Assembly (NCBI GenBank): GCA_049966915.1
Contig: JBMFTS010000008.1
Coordinates: 1-19,126, forward strand
DNA from: JAGDXZ01 sp049966915
Lineage (GTDB): Archaea; Micrarchaeota; Micrarchaeia; Micrarchaeales; CABMGC01
DNA length: 19,126 nt
Direction of reading: 5' to 3'
Numbering within the stretch: the first letter of the stretch is position 1; every line of letters begins with the position of its first letter. The notes below the pieces were generated by a model. It was given only the letters and a program-made list of their open reading frames with translations, made no database searches and was not told the DNA's origin. A program made the position numbers and the translations under genes. This document shows, in pieces, positions 1 through 6,965 of the stretch.

Positions 1-122
1 AGCCAAAGCTGTTCGAGAGCAACATCGGCTATACGCCGCGCTCTGGCATGCGCGTGTACGCCATACCAGACAATTTCGAGCGCAGCAAGCAACCAGTAAT
101 CGGTCTGCGCACCGGCAAATAA
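1..122 (+). CDS. C-terminal end of an unidentified protein (partial)
   Basis: An open frame (codons in phase from base 3) runs into the window from the left and stops at TAA 120-122. The visible 39 residues end in QPVIGLRTGK and include a GYTPRSGMRVYAIP stretch. The composition is protein-like and codon use matches its neighbours. I do not recognise the family from this fragment. In many archaea translation or RNA-processing genes precede rpo7, but nothing here proves that. The gene ends about 55 nt before the rpo7 TATA box, so rpo7 probably has its own promoter. Confidence 0.6.
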   Translation, partial: PKLFESNIGYTPRSGMRVYAIPDNFERSKQPVIGLRTGK

Positions 123-177
123 GCATGCAAAGCCCAATAGGCGCAAAAGGCCATAGCTGGCTGCGGCAAGCAACTAA

Positions 178-185
178 TTTAAATA
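178..185 (+). promoter_or_regulatory. TATA box for rpo7-spt4
   Basis: TTTAAATA at 178-185 lies in an AT-rich stretch between the upstream stop codon and rpo7. An archaeal start about 25 nt downstream would fall near 205-210. That gives a leader of roughly 20-25 nt containing the GGTGAT ribosome binding site. Confidence 0.5.
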
Positions 186-230
186 CTTGTTTTTAGAATA
201 TGTAGCGTTAGTGCTTCTTTTGGTGATTTG

Positions 231-815
231 TTGTATTACGTAACTACAGTAAGAGACGTTGTGAGCATACCTCCAAAATATATAGGGCAAGACATATCCG
301 ATTCGGCAGCAGAAATTCTGAGAAACAAGTACGAACGAACGATCGACAAGTCGCTTGGCATAATACTGGCTGTATTCAACATTAGGGACATAAGCGACGG
401 CTACATACTTCCAGAGGATCCCAATACCCACCACACAGTAACCTTCGACGTGCTGTCATTCGGCACAGAGGTAGAGGAGGTTGTCATGGGCGAGGTCTCG
501 GAGCTTGTCGAGTACGGCGCCTTCGTAAGGATAGGGCCTCTTGACGCCCTAGTGCACCTCTCGCAGATTACTACTGATTTCGTAAGCTTTGACAGGAAGT
601 CTGGCATGCTAACTTCAAGGAGCCTGGGCAGAAGCCTCAAGAGAGGCGATGTTGTATATGCAAAGGTTTCAACAGTGAGTATGGGCAATTCCGTGCAGTC
701 AACAAAGATAGCGCTGACAATGCGCCCAGACGGTCTTGGAAAGCCTGAGTGGCTTACAGAAGCTGCAAAAGGCGCCGCTGCCAAGGCAAGAAAGCCAAGC
801 AGGCGCAAGAGATGA
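231..815 (+). CDS. rpo7: DNA-directed RNA polymerase subunit Rpo7 (RpoE')
   Basis: Rpo7 forms the stalk of archaeal RNA polymerase with Rpo4. It binds emerging RNA and helps open promoters. The N-terminal half (to about residue 80) has the family pattern TTVRDVVSIPP and an LRNKYE stretch. An S1 RNA-binding domain follows, with the typical GEVSELVEYGAFVRIGPLD and LVHLSQI motifs, and the protein ends in a basic tail. At 194 aa it is the usual family length. I chose TTG 231 over TTG 228. It gives the family-like start MYYVTTV, and GGTGAT at 222-227 then has 3 nt spacing rather than none. spt4 follows after 18 nt, the normal archaeal pairing. No Rpo4 gene is visible in the window. Confidence 0.95.
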   Translation: MYYVTTVRDVVSIPPKYIGQDISDSAAEILRNKYERTIDKSLGIILAVFNIRDISDGYILPEDPNTHHTVTFDVLSFGTEVEEVVMGEVSELVEYGAFVRIGPLDALVHLSQITTDFVSFDRKSGMLTSRSLGRSLKRGDVVYAKVSTVSMGNSVQSTKIALTMRPDGLGKPEWLTEAAKGAAAKARKPSRRKR

Positions 816-833
816 CGTGCGTAGGTTGTTGCC

Positions 834-1031
834 ATGGCTGAAAAAGCGTGTTTGAACTGCAGGCACATAATATCGCAAGGCGACGTTTGCCCTATTTGCG
901 GAGGCACCAAGTTTACCAACAAGTGGAGCGGCTATGCTGTGATACTTAACGCCGAGAAGTCAGAGCTTGCTAAGAAGCTTGGCATAAGCGTCAACGGCGT
1001 TTACGCGCTTCACATACAAGAAGAAGGCTAA
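834..1031 (+). CDS. spt4: Transcription elongation factor Spt4 (RpoE'')
   Basis: Spt4 pairs with the Spt5 NGN domain and clamps RNA polymerase for processive elongation. The 65-aa protein has a zinc ribbon made by C6-x2-C9 and C19-x2-C22. The family WSGYAVILNAEKSELAKKLG segment follows, with the conserved S-E-x-A helix that contacts Spt5. ATG 834 gives the family length. A weak AGGTTG lies upstream. The 18-nt gap from rpo7 indicates co-transcription. The gene is complete and shows nothing unusual. Confidence 0.95.
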   Translation: MAEKACLNCRHIISQGDVCPICGGTKFTNKWSGYAVILNAEKSELAKKLGISVNGVYALHIQEEG

Positions 1032-1057
1032 ACATAACGCCACGCGGAAATTGCCGA

Positions 1058-1062
1058 TTTTT
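1058..1062 (+). terminator. Possible oligo-T terminator after spt4
   Basis: A T5 run lies in the 33-nt gap between spt4 and the convergent prolyl-isomerase gene. Archaeal transcription often ends at short T runs without a hairpin. This is position and composition only. Confidence 0.25.
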
Positions 1063-1064
1063 GC

Positions 1065-1781
1065 TCAGGACTGCTTTTGCTGCTTCTGCTGCTGACTGCT
1101 TTGCGTTTGTGCTTCGCGCACGTAGGTATCGGTTATTTCTACCTTGTTTATGTTTTGCATGTAGGCAAATATGTAGCTCGGCAGCATGCTTTTTCTCGCT
1201 TCGTAATCCGCATTTTTGCTAGTGTCTCCAAGCTCGACGTGCGCCGTGGCGCCGTCCAGCTTCACTGCTTTTGGCTCTAGATCAAGCCTCTCTGCTATTG
1301 CTTTTATCTTGTCCTCATCTTTGTCTATTTTTTCGACTACCTTGAGCGAGTACGTAAGCTTTTCTCCAGCAAGCTCGTTGTTTTCGTCGATTACTACCCT
1401 TCCCGAGTTTACGCTTTTTACTACTGCTTCTGTTCCGTCTACGTCAATGTGCATGCCAGGATACGGCTCTATGTCTCTTTTTCTGAAATCTGAAAGCGCC
1501 ACGACCTTTACCAGCGAAGGGTCGCGCTCGCCGAACGCGTCCTTGGGCTCTATGTCTATCTTTTTTTCCTCGTTGGGTGACATGTTCCTTATGGCGTTTT
1601 CCACGCCTTTTATCACATCGTGCTTGCCTATTACGACTAGCTGCGGCCTGTACTTTGCCTTTTCGTCATAAGTGCCGTTCTCTTTTGCAAGCTGCTCGTT
1701 GGTAGTGCTCAAGAGCGCATTGTCTGCCGTGCGCCACGCGCTGTATTCTATTTTCACGAAGTCTCCATCAACAAAAGTCAA
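1065..1781 (-). CDS. FKBP-type peptidyl-prolyl cis-trans isomerase, long archaeal type
   Basis: This is a folding helper of the SlyD/archaeal FKBP26 kind, predicted cytosolic because there is no signal peptide. The FKBP core appears as VDGDFVKIEYSAW at the start, HDVIKGVENAI near residues 54-64 and DAFGERDP at 81-88. The inserted chaperone (IF) flap is followed by NELAGEKLTYSLKV near 135-147. About 70 further residues match the C-terminal domain of long archaeal FKBPs, and the protein ends in a Q/K/S-rich tail (QSSQQQKQQKQS). The start is TTG 1781: the only nearby ATG (1786) is out of frame and meets a stop after one codon. GGCGAT at 1787-1792 serves as the ribosome binding site. It is transcribed divergently from the next gene. 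Confidence 0.9.
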   Translation of the reverse strand: MTFVDGDFVKIEYSAWRTADNALLSTTNEQLAKENGTYDEKAKYRPQLVVIGKHDVIKGVENAIRNMSPNEEKKIDIEPKDAFGERDPSLVKVVALSDFRKRDIEPYPGMHIDVDGTEAVVKSVNSGRVVIDENNELAGEKLTYSLKVVEKIDKDEDKIKAIAERLDLEPKAVKLDGATAHVELGDTSKNADYEARKSMLPSYIFAYMQNINKVEITDTYVREAQTQSSQQQKQQKQS

Positions 1782-1810
1782 TCCATCGCCTGAATGGTTT
1801 ATTATTTATT

Positions 1811-1826
1811 CTTATATTTTTATAAG
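1811..1826. promoter_or_regulatory. Symmetric divergent core promoter
   Basis: CTTATA-TTTT-TATAAG is a perfect inverted repeat with a 4-nt centre. It sits in the 64-bp gap between the minus-strand isomerase and the plus-strand exported protein. Read rightwards, the TATA core is about 25 nt before ATG 1846, which predicts a leaderless mRNA. Read leftwards, a start near 1793-1795 leaves a short leader carrying GGCGAT for TTG 1781. Both genes may share one symmetric TATA element. Confidence 0.5.
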
Positions 1827-1845
1827 CATATTGCGAAGTGTGGAT

Positions 1846-2448
1846 ATGGAAAAGAAGAAGCTAATAGAGTTAATAGGCTCACTGTTTGTGGCTTTCATAT
1901 TCATTTCATCATACGCCGCGTATGGCATCGGCAGCGGATCTGGCGGCGCAAAACCCAACAGGACCAGCAGCAACACCACGCTATATTACGGCGCGGGGTT
2001 CACGACCGCTAACGTTGAAAACTATTCGAGTGTGTTTTCAGTGAGCATGGCAAACTGCACCGCGCGCTATTCTGCCTTGTTTAACGCAACGCTGCAGAAC
2101 CTTTCGGCAAGCGGCTCCATTGCAGGCTCGTACCAAGCAGGCCCGAGTTTAATTTCGATAGAAGCGGGCAACGAAAGCGCAAGCAAGCTGCTGAACTACT
2201 TGTCAAGCATTTCAAACAAGTCGTGCACACGCTTTCTTGCCAGCGCTATCGTCGAATTGCCAAGCAACGTAAGCTTCTATTTCAGCGTAGCCAACCGCAG
2301 CATAGCCTTGCCAATACCTGAAAGCATGCGATATGGCCACATCAATGTGCTTTTTTCGCCGCAGCTCAAAACGGTGAATGTTTCGGTGAGCGCGCTTGTG
2401 ACTGAGCAGGGCATTATACGCAACATCAGCGTCAGCAGTGCAGGTTGA
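1846..2448 (+). CDS. Exported or membrane-anchored protein rich in N-glycosylation sequons
   Basis: No family is recognised. The 200-aa protein starts MEKKK, followed by a hydrophobic segment at about residues 6-28 (signal peptide or anchor). A glycine/serine stretch comes next, then a Ser/Asn/Ala-rich domain. I count 12 N-x-S/T sequons (NRT twice-like sites, NYS, NCT, NAT, NLS, NES, NKS, NVS twice, NIS among them), a density that fits a glycosylated surface protein. Only two cysteines are present, one in NCT and one just after NKS, so a single disulfide is possible. ATG 1846 is preferred because it sits about 26 nt from the TATA element; GTG 1840 and TTG 1831 are in-frame alternatives. Its stop is 4 nt before gltX, so the two genes are probably co-transcribed. 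Confidence 0.75.
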   Translation: MEKKKLIELIGSLFVAFIFISSYAAYGIGSGSGGAKPNRTSSNTTLYYGAGFTTANVENYSSVFSVSMANCTARYSALFNATLQNLSASGSIAGSYQAGPSLISIEAGNESASKLLNYLSSISNKSCTRFLASAIVELPSNVSFYFSVANRSIALPIPESMRYGHINVLFSPQLKTVNVSVSALVTEQGIIRNISVSSAG

Positions 2449-2452
2449 TTCA

Positions 2453-4192
2453 ATGGCCGATTCCAACGCAGACGAATCGCTAAAATCGCTAGCTTACAAG
2501 CTCGCGTTAAAAAATGCAGTCGACTACGGCTCGGCAAAGGAGGCGCCTGTGCTCAACAAGATTTTGGCAAGCGATCCTGCGCTGAAAAATTCAATGGCTG
2601 CCATTGGCAAGCTCGTCGCCGAAGCCGTGGCAACAGTAAACGCGATGAGCAAGGAGCAGCTGCTTGGCGCGTATGAGCAGTACAGGGCCGAATTTGAAGG
2701 AAAGGAGCGTGAGAAAAAGCTGCTTACCGCTTCGCCGCACATGGAGCTGGAAGGCGCCGTTGTCGGCGATTTCGCGGCGAGGTTTCCGCCGGAGCCCAAC
2801 GGCTACATACACATAGGCAACACAAAGCAGGCATTCCTGAGCCAGGAATTTGCCAATATCTACAAAGGCAAGCTATTCCTTTATTTCGACGACACAAACC
2901 CTGAAAAAGACAGGCAGGAGTTTGTTGACGCGATAAAGCGCGACACGGAATGGCTCGGCATACGCTTTGATAGCGAATATTATGCCAGCGACATGGTGGA
3001 GCAGATATATGAGTATGCAAGGCAAATGATCCAGAAAGGCAAGGCGTATGTTTGCTTTTGCACTGGCGAAGAGATAAACAAAGGCCGTGCGGCAAAGCAG
3101 GCATGCAAGCACCGCGACAAAAGCGCCGGCGACAATCTTGCCGATTTCGAAGATATGCTAAACGGCAAGTACGGAGAAGGGGAGGCAACGGTCAGGTTCA
3201 AGGGCGACATGCAATCAGATAACGCCACGCTTCGCGATCCTGTGCTTTTGCGCATAAAGGAGCATGAGCATTACAGGCAGGGCGCCAAATACAAGGTGTG
3301 GCCGACTTACCATTTCAACACGCCGATAAACGATTCAGTGCATGGCGTTACAGATGTAATAAGAAGCAAGGAGTACGAGCTAAGCGACGAGCTTTACAGG
3401 CAGGTGCTTTCTGTGCTGGGCTTGCGCGTGCCCCGCATACACGACATGGCCAGGCTCAGAATAAAAGGGACTTCAACGCACAAGCGCGAGCTCAAGGAGC
3501 TGATAAGCAAGGGCGTTGTTTCAGGTTATGACGACCCTAGGCTCGTTACTATTGCCGCGCTGCGCAGGCGGGGCATAATCCCCGAAGCCATAAGAAGATT
3601 CGTGCTCAGGTTCGGCATGAGCAAGACAGACAGCACAGTGGGCATAGACATGCTTCTCGCAGAAAACAGGAAGCTCATAGATGCCACTGCAAAGCGCCTG
3701 TTCTTTGTGAGCAATCCTGTCATGGTGCACGTGGCCGGCTTGCAGAAAACAGAGGCCGTGCTGAGGCTGCACCCTACAGAGGAGCTCGGGTTCAGGCGGT
3801 ATTCTGTATCTGGCAACTTTTACATAGACGGCAGCGACGCGGGCAAGCTCTCGCCTGGCGACGTATTCTGCCTCAAGGACTTCGCCTGCGTTAGAATTAT
3901 AAATATGAGTTCTGATAGAATAGAGACTAGTTTCGTAGAGCCCAGTGCAGAAACTTTGTCAAAGGCCATGAAACTGCAGTGGGTAAGCGAAGGCAATTAC
4001 ATGCAGTGCAAGTTGATGCTTGTTGGCGAGTTACTCGTTGACGGGAAGGTAAACGAGAACAGCCTAGTTAGCAGGGGCGGCCTTGTCGAAAGCTATGCTG
4101 CAAGTCTGCGCGAGGGCGAAGTTGTAAATTTCGAGCGCGTCGGCTTCTTCAAGCTTGATGACAAGAAGCAGACAATATTCCTAAGTCTGTAG
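2453..4192 (+). CDS. gltX: Glutamyl-tRNA synthetase, archaeal type
   Basis: The enzyme charges tRNA-Glu with glutamate; in archaea that lack GlnRS it usually also charges tRNA-Gln for later amidation. It is 579 aa. A helical N-terminal domain (LKNAVDYG, about residues 15-90) is followed by the Rossmann catalytic core starting RFPPEPNGYIHIGN. The core continues with YFDDTNPEKDRQEFVDAI and DDPRLVTIAALRRRGI, and a beta-barrel anticodon-binding C-terminus follows. The HIGH motif reads HIGN (residues 120-123) and the KMSKS-like loop reads GTSTHKR (S341 to R345). Both are variant, but K344 is kept. ATG 2453 is preferred over GTG 2438 because GGTTGAT precedes it and it lies just past the upstream stop. 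It probably forms an operon with both flanking genes. Confidence 0.92.
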   Translation: MADSNADESLKSLAYKLALKNAVDYGSAKEAPVLNKILASDPALKNSMAAIGKLVAEAVATVNAMSKEQLLGAYEQYRAEFEGKEREKKLLTASPHMELEGAVVGDFAARFPPEPNGYIHIGNTKQAFLSQEFANIYKGKLFLYFDDTNPEKDRQEFVDAIKRDTEWLGIRFDSEYYASDMVEQIYEYARQMIQKGKAYVCFCTGEEINKGRAAKQACKHRDKSAGDNLADFEDMLNGKYGEGEATVRFKGDMQSDNATLRDPVLLRIKEHEHYRQGAKYKVWPTYHFNTPINDSVHGVTDVIRSKEYELSDELYRQVLSVLGLRVPRIHDMARLRIKGTSTHKRELKELISKGVVSGYDDPRLVTIAALRRRGIIPEAIRRFVLRFGMSKTDSTVGIDMLLAENRKLIDATAKRLFFVSNPVMVHVAGLQKTEAVLRLHPTEELGFRRYSVSGNFYIDGSDAGKLSPGDVFCLKDFACVRIINMSSDRIETSFVEPSAETLSKAMKLQWVSEGNYMQCKLMLVGELLVDGKVNENSLVSRGGLVESYAASLREGEVVNFERVGFFKLDDKKQTIFLSL

Positions 4193-4200
4193 GCGCTTGA

Positions 4201-4842
4201 ATGCAGGGCATTTCAATAAACGATTTGATACAGGATACTGGCTTCAGCACCATAGAAAAAGACGCCATAAGGAGAGTCATGCGCGAGGAGCTTGGCGAAG
4301 AATTTAAGCAAGGAGGCGGCGTGTTCCTGCAGAACATAAGCAGGCATTCCAAGGCGATGCAGGAGATACTAGGATCTCCTGATTACGAGGCGCTGTGCCT
4401 GCACCAGCTTATGCACAACACCAAGCATTTGTCTGTAAGCGAGCAGATAAAATACACAAGCGCGATAGAGGACTTTGCCAAAGCCTATGCTGCGGTGTAC
4501 ACCAACAAGAAGCTGCTGCTGCTTATGCTTTCGGGGCTTGTGCATACCACGCACGACGCCAAGTCCGTGCGCAAATACGCTTTTGAAATATATAACGACC
4601 TGCTGGAAAAGAAGAAGCTTGTTTCAAAAAGTGCAGAAGCCGAAGCAGAAAAGCTCAGCGAGCTCAGGCACGAGCTCGAAGCCGCGCAGCTTGGCATATT
4701 CAAGATTTTCAGGATAAGCAGGATAAGGCTATTGAACAGGAAAATAAGGCAGAAGGCGGCGAGGCTCAGAAGGCTGGAAAAGCGGCTCTCGCTTTACGAC
4801 ACAAAGGCAAGAAACGTGCTCAGCATAATTCAAAAGCCATAG
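4201..4842 (+). CDS. Hypothetical helical protein with basic coiled-coil C-terminus
   Basis: No family is recognised. This 213-aa soluble protein is predicted almost entirely helical. Residues 1-95 contain a CLHQLMHNTKH segment. A short hydrophobic patch (KKLLLLMLSGL) comes near 103-113. From about 135 to the end the chain is charged and heptad-like, with many Arg and Lys residues (RISRIRLLNRKIRQKAARLR), which suits a coiled coil that may bind RNA or DNA. The start is ATG 4201, 8 nt after the gltX stop; the ribosome binding site is weak. Position suggests co-transcription with gltX, but a role in tRNA charging is not shown. Confidence 0.75.
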   Translation: MQGISINDLIQDTGFSTIEKDAIRRVMREELGEEFKQGGGVFLQNISRHSKAMQEILGSPDYEALCLHQLMHNTKHLSVSEQIKYTSAIEDFAKAYAAVYTNKKLLLLMLSGLVHTTHDAKSVRKYAFEIYNDLLEKKKLVSKSAEAEAEKLSELRHELEAAQLGIFKIFRISRIRLLNRKIRQKAARLRRLEKRLSLYDTKARNVLSIIQKP

Positions 4843-4850
4843 CTTTGCCG

Positions 4851-4855
4851 TTTTT
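4851..4855 (+). terminator. Possible oligo-T terminator after the gltX operon
   Basis: A T5 run lies 8 nt past the stop of the helical protein, in the 26-nt gap between convergent genes. No hairpin is needed for archaeal termination. The support is weak. Confidence 0.25.
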
Positions 4856-4868
4856 GCGCGCTATGCCG

Positions 4869-5465
4869 CTAGCCCCACGAATTTATAATGTCGTCAGAGC
4901 TTGCAAGCACGAGAAGCTTTGACATGTTTGCCAAAGACCGTTCGTGCGCGTCTTTATCGCCAGAAGATACTGCGTCTTTTGCCACGACAGCGTAGAAGCC
5001 CCTGTTTAGCGCTTCCCTTGCGCTCGACTCGATGCCTATCTCTGTTGCTATCCCTGCAAACACTATGGTCTCTATACCGGCGTTCCTTGCCATGAGCTCG
5101 AAGTTCGTGCCTATAAACAGGCTTGCTGTGTTCTTGTTTATCACGACCTCTTCTGCGTCAGGTTTGATTGCGAGTTCGAAAGCGCTCGGGTCGCTGTCAA
5201 GCTGGCCCCAGTTCCTCATCGTCGCAAGCCTGGCCTTCGATTCGAACCTCTGCGGCAGCGGCGTTATTTTTGTAAAGAATATCGGCACGCCATTCTTTCT
5301 TGCCGCTTCGATCAGCTTGCTTGTATTCTGCATGAATTCCTCCTTGTTGAAAACGCGCGATACAAGCATATTCTGAACGTCCCACACCACCAGCGCCGTG
5401 TGCTCCGGGGCCACTATCTCGCCCAATTCCGCATATACTTTTCTTGTGGTCATGTTATCGTTCAT
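4869..5465 (-). CDS. Isochorismatase-fold hydrolase lacking the catalytic cysteine
   Basis: This is an alpha/beta hydrolase of the cysteine hydrolase/isochorismatase superfamily, 198 aa and cytosolic. The fold is clear: ALVVWDVQNMLV with acid D29, then VVINKNTASLFIGT with K111. GIATEIGIESSAREA follows, where the nucleophile Cys would normally stand at residue 144. That position is Gly, as in true isochorismatases such as EntB and PhzD. Amidase activity of the nicotinamidase type is therefore unlikely. The substrate is unknown, and no isochorismate pathway gene is nearby. The start is ATG 5465; M5 is a possible later start. No ribosome binding site is seen, and a TATA-like TTTTTATT on this strand about 25 nt upstream suggests a leaderless mRNA. 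Confidence 0.85.
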   Translation of the reverse strand: MNDNMTTRKVYAELGEIVAPEHTALVVWDVQNMLVSRVFNKEEFMQNTSKLIEAARKNGVPIFFTKITPLPQRFESKARLATMRNWGQLDSDPSAFELAIKPDAEEVVINKNTASLFIGTNFELMARNAGIETIVFAGIATEIGIESSAREALNRGFYAVVAKDAVSSGDKDAHERSLANMSKLLVLASSDDIINSWG

Positions 5466-5478
5466 TTATTTTGCTGTA

Positions 5479-5498
5479 AAAACTAATAAAAACTAATA
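5479..5498 (-). promoter_or_regulatory. Tandem 10-bp repeat in the hydrolase promoter
   Basis: AAAACTAATA occurs twice head to tail (5479-5488 and 5489-5498) in the gap between the hydrolase and tldD. On the minus strand it includes a TATA-like TTTTTATT about 25 nt before ATG 5465. It may simply be an AT-rich promoter, or a paired factor-binding site. Confidence 0.4.
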
Positions 5499-5551
5499 AT
5501 CGCACACGTTTGCAGCATTTGCGCCATGTGCACAGCGCACTAGCACCACAC

Positions 5552-5560
5552 CTATTTATT
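5552..5560 (+). promoter_or_regulatory. TATA box for the tldD operon
   Basis: CTATTTATT is followed by a T run. Its centre is about 26 nt before ATG 5582, and no ribosome binding site precedes that ATG. Both facts fit a leaderless mRNA starting at the tldD start codon. Confidence 0.5.
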
Positions 5561-5581
5561 TTTTTGTTTGTAAAGCAAAGC

Positions 5582-6961
5582 ATGCAAGAATCTATTGCTG
5601 ATTTCGCGCTGAAAATCGCAGAGAAAAAAGCCGACTATGCGGAAGTGTATGTTGAAGAGTCTTCTGGCAGGTCGTATGCCGTGGAGCAGGGCAAGGTAAA
5701 CGGCGGAAGCTATGCAAAGTCGTCTGGTATCAGGATAAGAATGATAAAAGACGGCAAACTCTGCACATTTTCAACAAACATTCTTGACAAGCGGCAAATA
5801 AGCAAGGCAATAGGCAGCATGAAATGCTCTTCAAAATTCGAATACGGCATTTCTGAAGAAAAAGCAGAAAAGTGCAGCTACGCAGTCAAGGAAACAAAGA
5901 AGGGCGGAGATTCAGAGCTGCTTGAAGACCTGCTTTACCTAGATCGCATGCTGGCAGAGGAAAGCGACGTGCGATACAGGAGCCTTTACGGCTCTGTAGG
6001 CAGCGCCGAATCATATTACACCAATTCGCAGGGCAGCGAGATAAGGGCGCGCATACCTTACGTATCGTCTTTCATAAGGTTCGTGGTGGGCACCGGCAGC
6101 AGCACACGCACAAGATACATGCAATTCGGCGGCGCAGGCGGTTATGAGCTGTTCAACGCCGAGAAGGTTGGCGAGACTGTGTCGCGCGAGGTCAGGAGCT
6201 TGGCAAATGTCGCAAAGCACGGCGTTTCGCTCACGCAAAGCGAGCTAAGCAAGGTGAAAAACATAGTCGTGTCTTCCGAAATAGCTGGCATAGCGGTGCA
6301 CGAAAGCGTAGGGCATCCCAGCGAGGCAGACCGGGTGTTCGGGCGCGAAGCCGCGCAAGCCGGAACAAGCTACCTTACCTACGACCTTAGCATGCGCATA
6401 GGCAGCGATCAGGTGACAATAATAGACGACCCCACAATCGAGCATGCTTATGGCTTCTACCTGTATGATGATGAGGGGGTGAAGGCAAGACCTAAGGTAC
6501 TGGTAGAAAATGGGGTGCACAAGGAGCTGCTGCTCAACAGGGAATACGCATACATGCTAAACACAAAAAGCAACGGCTCTGCAAGAAGCGATTCCTATTC
6601 CAACGAGCCGATCGTAAGAATGTCAAACACGTACCTCAAGAAAGGCAGGGCGTCGTTCGACGAGCTTATTTCTGAAGCAAGAAACGGCGTGTATGTAAAG
6701 AGCTTCACAGAATGGAACATAGACGACACGAGGAGTTTTGCCAGATACCAGGGCAACGAAGCCTATCTCATAAAAGACGGCGAGCTGAGCACCCCTGTAA
6801 AAAATTTTGTTATAGAAAAAACAACAACCGAATTTTGGCGCGCTGTCAGGCTTGTCGGCTCTGATTTCGAACTGTGGCTCGGAAACTGCGGCAAGGGCGA
6901 GCCGGAGCAGGCCGTGCCGGTCACAATGGGCGGTCCTTCTGCCCTGCTAAGCTTCGGGTGA
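5582..6961 (+). CDS. tldD: TldD-family metalloprotease
   Basis: TldD is the zinc-bearing half of the TldD/TldE heterodimer, which degrades unfolded or modified peptides and in bacteria matures microcin B17. The protein is 459 aa. The N-terminal domain carries a YAEVYVEES motif. The catalytic HExxxH appears as HESVGH (H240, E241, H245), followed by PSEADRVFGREAA. The family C-terminus contains NCGKGEPEQAVPVTMGGPS. An in-frame start at 5510 exists but would add 24 non-conserved residues and lie upstream of the TATA box, so ATG 5582 is chosen. tldE begins 4 nt after its stop. Confidence 0.93.
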   Translation: MQESIADFALKIAEKKADYAEVYVEESSGRSYAVEQGKVNGGSYAKSSGIRIRMIKDGKLCTFSTNILDKRQISKAIGSMKCSSKFEYGISEEKAEKCSYAVKETKKGGDSELLEDLLYLDRMLAEESDVRYRSLYGSVGSAESYYTNSQGSEIRARIPYVSSFIRFVVGTGSSTRTRYMQFGGAGGYELFNAEKVGETVSREVRSLANVAKHGVSLTQSELSKVKNIVVSSEIAGIAVHESVGHPSEADRVFGREAAQAGTSYLTYDLSMRIGSDQVTIIDDPTIEHAYGFYLYDDEGVKARPKVLVENGVHKELLLNREYAYMLNTKSNGSARSDSYSNEPIVRMSNTYLKKGRASFDELISEARNGVYVKSFTEWNIDDTRSFARYQGNEAYLIKDGELSTPVKNFVIEKTTTEFWRAVRLVGSDFELWLGNCGKGEPEQAVPVTMGGPSALLSFG

Positions 6962-6965
6962 TCTC

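Noticed and set aside
401..922. 173-aa minus-strand open frame opposite rpo7 and spt4
   Set aside because: It lies opposite two unmistakable genes, has no family-like motifs, and is explained as a shadow of their codon use.
1077..1130. CTG/TTG-rich low-complexity tract
   Set aside because: Explained by the Gln/Lys/Ser-rich tail of the FKBP gene on the other strand, not a separate repeat element.
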